Assembly: GCA_011330645.1 (NCBI GenBank) | Contig: DRQB01000221.1 | Span: 1-5,060, forward strand | Source: Campylobacterota bacterium | Lineage (GTDB): Bacteria > Campylobacterota > Campylobacteria > Campylobacterales > Sulfurovaceae | Length of the DNA: 5,060 nucleotides | Direction: 5' to 3' | In this document: piece by piece, positions 1 through 5,051 of the stretch | Layout of the letters: each line of letters begins with the position of its first letter | How positions within the stretch are numbered: position 1 is the stretch's first letter | Position numbers and translations under genes: made by a program | Notes under the pieces: generated by a model | The model's database searches: none | The model's input: only the letters and a program-made list of their open reading frames with translations | Told to the model about the DNA's origin: nothing

Positions 1-15
1 GATTAAAATTTAATC
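1..15. repeat. AT-rich inverted repeat at window start
   Basis: GATTAAA (1-7) and TTTAATC (9-15) are perfect complements around a single A. It lies about 30 bp upstream of the -10 box at 44-49, so it could be an operator or the remnant of an upstream gene's terminator. There is no T tract after it, which argues against a terminator. The window edge prevents seeing its left context. Confidence 0.35.
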
Positions 16-43
16 ACCCTATTATGCTTTACTTTACTTAGAA

Positions 44-49
44 TATAAT
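44..49 (+). promoter_or_regulatory. Putative -10 box for the 62-residue exported protein gene
   Basis: TATAAT, a perfect match to the sigma70 -10 consensus, sits 59 bp before the start codon at 109. Transcription would begin near 56-57. There is no convincing TTGACA at the usual distance; the upstream DNA is instead T-rich, which is common in Campylobacterota promoters. A 5-bp inverted repeat (GTCTA at 57-61, TAGAC at 71-75) lies just at and after the predicted start of transcription and could be a small operator or a leader hairpin. Confidence 0.5.
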
Positions 50-108
50 ATACTATGTCTATAGAGTAACTAGACTTTAAAAACATATCCACTAAAAAGG
101 AGTAAGAT

Positions 109-297
109 ATGACAAAAATCAGACGCGTAATAGTACTAACAAGCATGACTTTCACTATGACATTTGCAAGCACACAAAATACTTATGCATCTATGAGTAC
201 CATCGAACTACAGAAACAAGTTGAAACACTAAGCAAACAAGGAACACTACCTTTTGAAATGGGATTAGAACTCATTAAAAGATGGCAACACCTATAA
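109..297 (+). CDS. Small exported protein of unknown function (62 aa)
   Basis: A strong Shine-Dalgarno AAGGAG at 97-102, six bases before the ATG, fixes this start and is the best argument that the gene is real. The N-terminus (residues 1-27) looks like a Sec signal peptide: basic KIRR, then a hydrophobic/threonine-rich stretch, and a likely signal peptidase I site after TYA (27). The mature part is only about 35 residues. It reads as an amphipathic helix (STIELQKQVETLSKQG), a short turn (TLPFEMG) and a second helix ending KRWQHL. There are no cysteines or recognisable catalytic residues. This would be a tiny periplasmic helical-hairpin protein; I do not recognise a named family and assign no function. 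It has its own promoter and no co-directional partner inside the window; the next gene converges on it with a 29-bp gap. Confidence 0.75.
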   Translation: MTKIRRVIVLTSMTFTMTFASTQNTYASMSTIELQKQVETLSKQGTLPFEMGLELIKRWQHL

Positions 298-318
298 TCA
301 CCCCTGAGAATGAAGTAT

Positions 319-331
319 CTTAACTGTTAAG
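319..331. repeat. Short perfect inverted repeat between convergent genes
   Basis: CTTAAC (319-324) and GTTAAG (326-331) flank a single T. The repeat lies between the stop codons of the two converging genes and overlaps the stop of the minus-strand gene. The 1-nt loop and lack of a T tract on either side make it a poor intrinsic terminator; no better terminator is visible in this 29-bp gap. Confidence 0.3.
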
Positions 332-998
332 TATCCCAAAATTCATGGACATCTTTTTTTCGAAAAATATATCCTAAAGTATTACAAATTTTTGTAGGAC
401 TTAATCGTTTCCCCACTTCATCTCCCCCTAAAAACTCTGTCTTTTTAAATCCAAATTTTTTTGCATTTTGAGAAAATATTGTCTGCTTGGTACTTTGTAT
501 AGGTGCAACAGCATCAAAAACCTCATTGATTACTTCATGTTGAATCAAAGAGATGATAATGCCTACGACATCATCTCTATGAATATAATTGGTTCGGCTA
601 TCTGCTGTAAGTACTTTCCCTGCTGTATATTTTCCTGCGATACGATCATACCCCATCAGTCCACCCAAACGTAATATCACAGCATTTTCATGTAAAGTTT
701 GTATCGTATTTTCTGATTCAACAATAGAAGATTTACCATCGTAAAAAGAGATGGAACTAAGAAATATTACTTGTGTACTAGAGTCAATTTTTTCTAACGT
801 TTGCACCAATACTTCCAAATGATTACCTCGGGGTGGGATACCTATGACAAGTACATCACATACATACCCTTTAGCTTTATCATTGGCACAAATATCTTTA
901 CCTAAACAATAGACATGATAATGCGGTGTTAGCTGTTGAGACAATGCCTGTCCTATCCATCCACATCCTAAAATAGAAATTTTTTTAGTACTTTTCAT
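327..998 (-). CDS. YeeZ-like NAD(P)-binding Rossmann-fold protein (extended-SDR/epimerase type)
   Basis: The 223-residue protein begins KKISILGCGWIGQAL, with the dinucleotide-binding glycine motif GCGWIG at 11-16. Further SDR landmarks are a hydrophobic strand (VLVIGIPPRG, 49-58), the strand plus active-site region VIFLSSISFY (77-86), RLGGLMG (110-116), NYIHRDDV (137-144) and VFDAVAP (160-166). The C-terminus RLSPTKICNTLGY resembles the usual KRxxxxKLxxxLGY ending of YeeZ-like proteins. The classical catalytic YxxxK is not intact: Y86 is followed by DGK, giving YxxK. YeeZ-like proteins commonly lack it, so catalysis cannot be assumed. It is short; relatives are typically about 270 residues. 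The region between the first and fourth strands (about 30-48) is compressed. The start sits just before the first beta strand, as expected, but I see no good Shine-Dalgarno sequence. The gene stands alone on the minus strand. Substrate is unknown; 'nucleoside-diphosphate-sugar epimerase' would over-state the evidence. Confidence 0.85.
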   Translation of the reverse strand: MKSTKKISILGCGWIGQALSQQLTPHYHVYCLGKDICANDKAKGYVCDVLVIGIPPRGNHLEVLVQTLEKIDSSTQVIFLSSISFYDGKSSIVESENTIQTLHENAVILRLGGLMGYDRIAGKYTAGKVLTADSRTNYIHRDDVVGIIISLIQHEVINEVFDAVAPIQSTKQTIFSQNAKKFGFKKTEFLGGDEVGKRLSPTKICNTLGYIFRKKDVHEFWDT

Positions 999-1062
999 AC
1001 TTTAGTGTAATAAAATTTTCTTTAAAACCTCTCTAATTTATCAGTAAAATGAAAGCAAACCC

Positions 1063-1078
1063 ATATTAGTATTAATAT
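1063..1078. promoter_or_regulatory. Near-perfect palindrome in the divergent promoter region (candidate operator)
   Basis: ATATTA (1063-1068) and TAATAT (1073-1078) are exact complements around GTAT, so 14 of 16 positions are symmetric. It lies in the 94-bp gap between divergent genes and just upstream of the Shine-Dalgarno AAGGA (1081-1085) of the operon's first gene, where a bound repressor would block transcription. It also contains weak -10-like hexamers (TATTAG at 1064-1069, TATTAA at 1070-1075). It is AT-rich, as Fur-type operators are, but does not clearly match a Fur box. Chance occurrence in AT-rich DNA is possible. Confidence 0.35.
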
Positions 1079-1092
1079 AAAAGGATATAACT

Positions 1093-1677
1093 ATGCTTTC
1101 TAAAACATTCATACTACTCTCACTCTTGACGCATTCGCTTTTAGCACAAAATACCCTATTTACTTTTGAAGATAACACGATTGAGACATGGAAAAAAAAT
1201 GCAACATGGAAAGTTGAACGAGACACAAATTCAAACGTCCTTTCACTTCTCAAAAGAGCTTCTTCCTCTTTCAATCTTTGTTATAACCCAAAAGTGTCAT
1301 TTTTAAATGGTACAGTCACTGTACAATTTAGAGCCAATTCGGGGCATATTGACCAAGGTGGAGGTATTATGTGGAGGGTACAGGATGATAACAACTATTA
1401 TATCGCTCGTTTCAACCCCTTAGAAGATAATTTTCGTTTTTATCTTTTACATGAAGGGATACGTGAAGAAATCAGTTCTGCAAATGTACACCTGTCCAAG
1501 GGATGGCACAGTATGAAAATCATACAAGAGGGGAATCACTTTGAAGGATTTATAGATGGTAAACTGTATTTAAAGTCAACTGACTCACGTTTACAAAAAA
1601 GTGGCGGTGTTGGTGTGTGGACCAAAGCCGATGCTATGACTTCATTTGATGATTTAAACATAAGTACCCATCAATAA
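1093..1677 (+). CDS. Exported LamG/DUF1080-like (concanavalin A-like) beta-sandwich protein
   Basis: The 194-residue protein has a Sec signal peptide (1-18, hydrophobic ILLSLL, likely cleavage after LLA18). The mature part matches the pattern I know from DUF1080 / '3-keto-disaccharide hydrolase' and LamG-type jelly-roll domains. The landmarks are FTFEDNTIETW (23-33), GGGIMWRVQDDNNYYIARF (89-107), NPLEDNFRFYLL (108-119), GWHSMKI (137-143), FIDGKLYLKSTD (153-164) and GVGVWTKADAMTSFDDL (172-188), all strand signatures of this sandwich. Such folds bind carbohydrates or other ligands; no catalytic residues can be named, so enzyme activity is not claimed. AAGGA at 1081-1085, seven bases before ATG, supports the start. 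The stop codon is only 2 bp before the solute-binding protein start, so it is the first gene of the transporter operon. A periplasmic accessory role in capturing or processing the cargo is plausible but inferred. It could instead be an independent envelope protein that shares the transcript. Confidence 0.8.
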   Translation: MLSKTFILLSLLTHSLLAQNTLFTFEDNTIETWKKNATWKVERDTNSNVLSLLKRASSSFNLCYNPKVSFLNGTVTVQFRANSGHIDQGGGIMWRVQDDNNYYIARFNPLEDNFRFYLLHEGIREEISSANVHLSKGWHSMKIIQEGNHFEGFIDGKLYLKSTDSRLQKSGGVGVWTKADAMTSFDDLNISTHQ

Positions 1678-1679
1678 TC

Positions 1680-2681
1680 ATGAAAAATCTTATTTTTTTT
1701 GTCTTAAGCTTTTTATCTATCGCCTGTACTTCAGAACAACAGGACAAGACCCTTACAGTTTATGTCTCTGAAGATCAAGTTTTTTCAGAGCCTCTGCTCA
1801 AAGACTTTGAAAAAGAAACAGGTATTAAAGTCAATGCTGTCTATGATACAGAAGAATCTAAAAGTACAGGAGTCATGAACCGTCTCATCGCAGAAAAAAA
1901 CAACCCACAAGCTGATGTATATTGGGCAAATGAACCCATACGTGCAGAAGTCTTAAGACAAAAAAATCTTTTGACACCGTACCTCAGCCCTAATGCAAAG
2001 GGAATTCCTCAAAAATTTAAAGAAAAAAATAACTACTGGACAGGCTTTTCAGCAAGAATCAGAGTACTCATTGCAGCAAATACACTCAAAGAAAAACCTG
2101 ATTCCATTTTAGACTACACGCGTTCAAAATATAAAGCAAAAACTGTCATTGCCAATCCCCTTTTTGGCACTACAACGGCACATGTCGCAGCACTTTTTTC
2201 CGTATGGGGTGAAACAAAAACCAAACACTTTTTAGAAAAACTCAAAGAGAATCAAACCGTACTAAGTACAAGCAATGGAGAGAGTGCAGACTTTGTGGCT
2301 TCTAAACAGTATGCCTTTGCTTTAGTTGATAGCGATGATGCCATCTCTAGATTTAGGCAAAAACAAAATATCAGTATTATTTATCCTGACCAAAAAGAAG
2401 GAGAAGTAGGTGTCTTTGTCGTCCCCAATGCAGTGATGATGATAGCAAATGCACCACACCCTAAAATGGCACAGAAATTCATTGACTTTCTTTTAAGTAA
2501 AGAGAGTGAAGAGAAACTTGCCCGTGCAGACTGTGCACAAATCCCATTGCATCAAGGTGTCACGGCACCTAAAGGTTTAAAATCCATCTCTACACTCAAA
2601 GTCATGCAAGTTGATTATGCATCTGTGGCACAAAAAATGGTAGAAAGTCAAAAATACTTAAAAGACTGGGTATCCCAATAA
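1680..2681 (+). CDS. ABC transporter substrate-binding lipoprotein, Fe(3+)/AfuA-FbpA class (COG1840 type)
   Basis: The 333-residue protein carries a lipoprotein-like signal sequence ending L-S-I-A-C16, suggesting membrane anchoring on the periplasmic side. Two-lobed binding-protein landmarks follow: LTVYVSEDQVFSEPLLKDFE (25-44), TGIKVNAVYDTEESKSTG (47-64), NRLIAEKNNPQADVYWANEP (67-86), then TGFSARIRVLIAAN (121-134) and FVASKQYAFALVDSDDA (205-221). Near the C-terminus HPKMAQKFIDFLLSKESEE (260-278) is the usual 'A..fidfLLS.e' helix. This pattern is that of proteins annotated as iron(III) binding proteins. However, the paired tyrosines that hold ferric iron in FbpA are absent; the corresponding C-lobe segment reads VDSDDA (216-221). 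Substrate is therefore uncertain: ferric complex, phosphorylated sugar or another anionic ligand. No clear Shine-Dalgarno precedes the ATG, so translation is probably coupled to the gene upstream. Its stop overlaps the permease start by one base. Confidence 0.9.
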   Translation: MKNLIFFVLSFLSIACTSEQQDKTLTVYVSEDQVFSEPLLKDFEKETGIKVNAVYDTEESKSTGVMNRLIAEKNNPQADVYWANEPIRAEVLRQKNLLTPYLSPNAKGIPQKFKEKNNYWTGFSARIRVLIAANTLKEKPDSILDYTRSKYKAKTVIANPLFGTTTAHVAALFSVWGETKTKHFLEKLKENQTVLSTSNGESADFVASKQYAFALVDSDDAISRFRQKQNISIIYPDQKEGEVGVFVVPNAVMMIANAPHPKMAQKFIDFLLSKESEEKLARADCAQIPLHQGVTAPKGLKSISTLKVMQVDYASVAQKMVESQKYLKDWVSQ

Positions 2682-4198
2682 TGCATCTTCAAAGAAGTAT
2701 CCCAACGTTTATCATGGCTATACTTCTATCTCTTGCATTACTTCCCCTGCTTATGATGTTTTTCCACACCCTCTACACAACACAAGGTTTTTCCCTTTCT
2801 ACCTATAAAGAGATGTTCCAAACACCATCACTTTGGCATACTTTTCAAAACAGTCTTTTATTGTCACTACTTGTTGCAACAAGTAGTACAGTGATAGGCA
2901 CACTTTTAGGCGTACTCTTAGGTAAATCCAATGTAAGATTTCGCTCTGCATTACTCTTAATACTACTTCTTCCTTTACTTATACCACCTTATATCCTTGC
3001 CTATTCTTGGTTTACACTTCTGGGAAACAGTCCATTGCTTTTTGGTTTTTGGGGTACAGCTTTTATTCTTTTTTCTATTTATCTTCCTATCCCCATATTC
3101 CTTACGATACTTTTTCTAAAACAAATCAATCCCAAAATGGAAGAAGCTGCATTACTTTATGCACCTTGGACTACAGTACTGAGATACATTACCCTACCCC
3201 TCATTTTCCCTGCTACTCTTTTTTCTTTTCTTTTAGTATTTATGCTGAGTTTTGGTGAATTTTCTGTAGCAAACTTTTTACGTTACCCTATTTTCCCACT
3301 AGAGAGTTTTACCCAGTTCTCGGCATTTTATGATTTTAAAGTAGCTACTGTCACTGCTATGCCCATGCTTTTTATTGCCTTGATTGTATTGGCATTACAG
3401 AAACTAACCACAGGTCAATCTTTACGGTTTTCGGCACCCTATCATGTTATAACCATTGATTTGAAAGAAAACGAAAAACCCTTTTTTCTAACTCTCTTGC
3501 TTTTTGTAACATTTACTGTATTACTTCCTTTATTCTCTTTATCTGTACAGATAGATATCAACAGTTTTTCCCTCGCCTTTCAAAAAGCCATAGCCCCGTT
3601 AGGCAGAAGTCTTCTTTTTGCTGCGCTAGGGGCAACATCTTTACTCTTTTTTGGCTTTTTGTCTGCATACTTAATCGAACAAAAACATACCTATAGTACA
3701 CTATTTTCAACCATAACACTCTTCCTGTTTATCTTACCCTCCACCCTCATTGGTATTGCACTCATCGTTTTTTACAATACTCCTTATACTAACTTTATCT
3801 ATGCCACACCAGTTATTATACTCTTTGCCTATACTATCAAGTATCTGTTTTTAAGCAGTAAGATCATAGAAAAAAAGTTAGCACAAATTCCCTGTTCTCT
3901 CATAGAGTCTGCCAAGCTTACTGGTGCTTCAGAAAGACAAATAATATGGTTTATTATCCTTCCTTTGGCTAAAGATGCACTACTTGTCACATGGATGGTA
4001 GGATTTATCTTCTCTTTACGTGAAAGTACACTGACCATGCTGGTTTACCCTGCAGGTTCAGATACCCTACCTCTGTATATTTTTACACAAATGGCAAATG
4101 GCGACCCCAAAATCATCGCCTCCTTATGTCTTATCATGATACTCCTAGTCATACTTCCCTTAGGCATTTACTTTATATTCAAGCGAGTACGTACATGA
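2681..4198 (+). CDS. Fused ABC permease, FbpB type (two transmembrane halves in one chain)
   Basis: The 505-residue, very hydrophobic protein has about twelve transmembrane segments in two repeated halves: roughly 10-30, 55-80, 88-111, 123-147, 176-195 and 222-240, then 268-289, 307-330, 341-364, 371-392, 422-447 and 479-500. Each half has a cytoplasmic EAA-type loop that couples to the ATPase. The first is EEAALLYAPW...ITLP (154-173), in which the usual glycine is A161. The second is ESAKLTGASE...ILP (409-428), with the glycine at G415. Length (about 500-550 in the family) and the duplicated arrangement fit FbpB/AfuB-like permeases of ferric-type importers. The ATG at 2681 overlaps the previous stop (TAATG) and the TGA overlaps the ATPase start (ATGA), implying translational coupling along the operon. 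The gene contains a perfect 22-bp palindrome at 2866-2887. Confidence is high for the permease class and lower for the transported substrate. Confidence 0.93.
   Translation: MHLQRSIPTFIMAILLSLALLPLLMMFFHTLYTTQGFSLSTYKEMFQTPSLWHTFQNSLLLSLLVATSSTVIGTLLGVLLGKSNVRFRSALLLILLLPLLIPPYILAYSWFTLLGNSPLLFGFWGTAFILFSIYLPIPIFLTILFLKQINPKMEEAALLYAPWTTVLRYITLPLIFPATLFSFLLVFMLSFGEFSVANFLRYPIFPLESFTQFSAFYDFKVATVTAMPMLFIALIVLALQKLTTGQSLRFSAPYHVITIDLKENEKPFFLTLLLFVTFTVLLPLFSLSVQIDINSFSLAFQKAIAPLGRSLLFAALGATSLLFFGFLSAYLIEQKHTYSTLFSTITLFLFILPSTLIGIALIVFYNTPYTNFIYATPVIILFAYTIKYLFLSSKIIEKKLAQIPCSLIESAKLTGASERQIIWFIILPLAKDALLVTWMVGFIFSLRESTLTMLVYPAGSDTLPLYIFTQMANGDPKIIASLCLIMILLVILPLGIYFIFKRVRT
2866..2887. repeat. 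Perfect 22-bp palindrome inside the permease gene
   Basis: ACTACTTGTTG (2866-2876) is followed directly by its exact reverse complement CAACAAGTAGT (2877-2887), with no spacer. Symmetry breaks at the next pair outward (C2865/A2888). In RNA this would make a hairpin of about nine base pairs with a TGCA loop, about 185 nt into the permease coding region. There is no T tract after it, so it is not an intrinsic terminator. It encodes ordinary transmembrane residues (LLVATSS region). It could be a protein-binding site, an mRNA processing or stability hairpin, or coincidence. Confidence 0.6.
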
Positions 4199-4827
4199 TC
4201 ACACTTAAACATATCACCATGATTCAAAATAATAAGAAAGTATTGGAAGATTTCACTCTTGAAATTAAAGCCAAGGAGCGTGTGGTTATTTTAGGGGAAT
4301 CAGGTTCAGGGAAAACAACGATTTTACGCCTCATCGCAGGGTTTATTGCACCAGATAAAGGGGAGATTCGTATTGACCATACAATCGTTGCAAACGAAGG
4401 AGAGATACTGTGCCCACCACACGAAAGAAATATCAGTATGGTTTTTCAAGACTTGGCACTCTGGCCACATATGTCTGTAGGTGAAAATGTTTCTTTTGGG
4501 TTAAAAATACATGGTTTTTCGAAAGAAGCCCGTATCAAAAAAGTCAAAGAAATGCTCAAGCTTGTAGGACTTTTGGATTATGAAAGTAGACATATTGATG
4601 TACTCTCAGGTGGGGAACGTCAGCGTGTAGCACTTGCTCGTGCACTAGCACTTTCTCCTAAAATACTACTCATGGATGAACCCCTTTCCAGTCTCGATAC
4701 CAAACGCAATAAGATCCTACGTAAAGAAATCATTAAACTCCAAGAAAAACTAGGCTTTACCCTAGTGTATGTCACACACAATCAAGAAGAAGCAAATGAA
4801 ATTGCTACAAGATTAATTTTTATTTAA
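4195..4827 (+). CDS. ABC importer ATPase, FbpC/PotA-like, short C-terminus
   Basis: The protein is taken from the ATG at 4195 (210 aa), which forms an ATGA overlap with the permease stop and starts directly at the first strand MITLKHITM. The same frame extends upstream to an ATG at 4126, but those 23 residues are read from inside the permease gene and fit no ABC domain. All NBD motifs are present: Walker A GESGSGKT (34-41), Q-loop Q85, signature LSGGERQ (137-143), Walker B ILLMDEP (157-163), D-loop SSLD (165-168) and switch histidine H195. LALWPHMSVGENVSFGL (87-103) is typical of the FbpC/PotA/MalK branch. The A-loop aromatic near position 12 is not obvious (IQNNKKVL). The chain ends at ATRLIFI, only 15 residues after H195. 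It lacks the usual final 'G.i.Q.G.p.e.y' segment and the TOBE domain of about 100 residues seen in FbpC. It powers the importer from the cytoplasmic face. Confidence 0.93.
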   Translation: MITLKHITMIQNNKKVLEDFTLEIKAKERVVILGESGSGKTTILRLIAGFIAPDKGEIRIDHTIVANEGEILCPPHERNISMVFQDLALWPHMSVGENVSFGLKIHGFSKEARIKKVKEMLKLVGLLDYESRHIDVLSGGERQRVALARALALSPKILLMDEPLSSLDTKRNKILRKEIIKLQEKLGFTLVYVTHNQEEANEIATRLIFI

Positions 4828-4844
4828 AGATGATTTTTGTCACA

Positions 4845-4860
4845 CTTATTTCTAAATAAG
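4845..4860. repeat. 16-bp palindrome downstream of the operon (weak terminator or operator)
   Basis: CTTATTT (4845-4851) and AAATAAG (4854-4860) are perfect complements around CT, 18 bp after the ATPase stop. The stem is AT-only apart from its end pair, and the nearest T tract (4878-4883) is 17 bases further on, so it is a poor terminator by itself. A second, 4-bp hairpin (AAGT 4866-4869 / ACTT 4876-4879) directly precedes that T tract. The operon may end here, but the signal is weak. It is also about 50 bp upstream of the -10 box at 4909 and could be an operator for that promoter. Confidence 0.35.
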
Positions 4861-4908
4861 GCAACAAGTATTTTGACTTTTTTAAATTCACTCTAAGTAA
4901 AAAATACC

Positions 4909-4914
4909 TATAAT
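4909..4914 (+). promoter_or_regulatory. Consensus -10 box of the riboswitch transcript
   Basis: TATAAT matches the sigma70 -10 hexamer exactly. Transcription would start around 4920-4922, at the first bases of the aptamer. No -35 box is found at 17 bp; a TTGACT at 4873-4878 is about 30 bp away, too far. The upstream sequence is A/T-rich in tracts, as in many Campylobacterota promoters. The exact placement just before a structured RNA makes this box more credible than an isolated TATAAT in AT-rich DNA. Confidence 0.65.
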
Positions 4915-4918
4915 TCAT

Positions 4919-4991
4919 CCGCTAAACTATTCGTGAGAATAGGACAGAAAGCTACGGGTCTTATGGGGAAGATAAGACAGCCGAGTTGCAC
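4919..4991 (+). promoter_or_regulatory. Cyclic di-GMP-I (GEMM) riboswitch aptamer
   Basis: This RNA senses a cyclic dinucleotide second messenger in other bacteria and controls the gene in cis. Visible structure: hairpin CTATTC/GAATAG (4927-4932/4937-4942) capped by the GNRA tetraloop GTGA (4933-4936), which in this class docks into the other helix. Next comes the joining segment GGACAGAAAGC (4942-4952), close to the family's GGACGCAAAGC. A second helix pairs AGCT-CGG-GTCTTAT (4950-4964) with ATAAGAC-CCG-AGTT (4972-4987). It has A4954 and A4979-G4980 bulged, one G-U pair and a 7-nt loop. Aligned by eye to the Vibrio Vc2 aptamer, G4921, A4948 and C4989 fall at the ligand-contacting G20, A47 and C92. 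C4922-T4923 with A4946-G4947 replace Vc2's junction pairs while keeping pairing. G at position 20 favours c-di-GMP over cGAMP. The outer closing helix is weak. Numbering is from memory. Confidence 0.75.
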
Positions 4992-5051
4992 AATGTGCGG
5001 CAACCTCCTTTTTAAAGAACTCAATTAATTTCATGCCGCATTTTGTTGTCC
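4983..5051 (+). other. Possible riboswitch expression platform (mutually exclusive hairpins)
   Basis: Three alternatives compete here. The aptamer uses AGTT (4984-4987) and C4989. A local hairpin can pair GTTGC (4985-4989) with GCAAC (5000-5004), extendable by GAG/CTC with one bulge. A third stem pairs TGCGGCA (4996-5002) with TGCCGCA (5034-5040), followed directly by TTTTGTTGT (5041-5049), a terminator-like arrangement although its loop is 31 nt. The local hairpin uses bases needed by both of the other two. Ligand binding that holds the aptamer's 3' strand would therefore free TGCGGCA for the terminator-like stem, predicting an OFF switch. This is an inference from pairing by eye. No Shine-Dalgarno sequence or certain gene start is visible before the window ends. 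Confidence 0.4.

Noticed and set aside
468..674. Plus-strand open frame of 68 codons
   Set aside because: It lies antisense within the Rossmann-protein gene, has no ribosome binding site and a low-complexity, cysteine-rich translation unlike any family I know.
1041..1274. Minus-strand open frame of 77 codons
   Set aside because: It is antisense to the start of the LamG-like gene, whose signal peptide, ribosome binding site and domain motifs are clear.
3007..3258. Plus-strand open frame of 83 codons
   Set aside because: It is an alternate frame inside the permease gene; the permease frame carries the EAA loop through this region.
3829..4038. Minus-strand open frame of 69 codons
   Set aside because: It is antisense to the second EAA loop region of the permease, with no independent signals.
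4126..4194. Upstream extension of the ATPase start to 4126
   Set aside because: The 23 added residues come from another frame of the permease gene and match no ABC domain; the ATGA overlap start at 4195 begins exactly at the first beta strand.
4873..4878. TTGACT as a -35 box for the 4909 promoter
   Set aside because: The spacing to TATAAT is about 30 bp, far from the usual 16-18 bp.
4993..5028. Eleven-codon frame MCGNLLFKELN right after the aptamer
   Set aside because: There is no Shine-Dalgarno sequence and it overlaps the proposed switch hairpins; a leader peptide cannot be excluded but nothing supports one.
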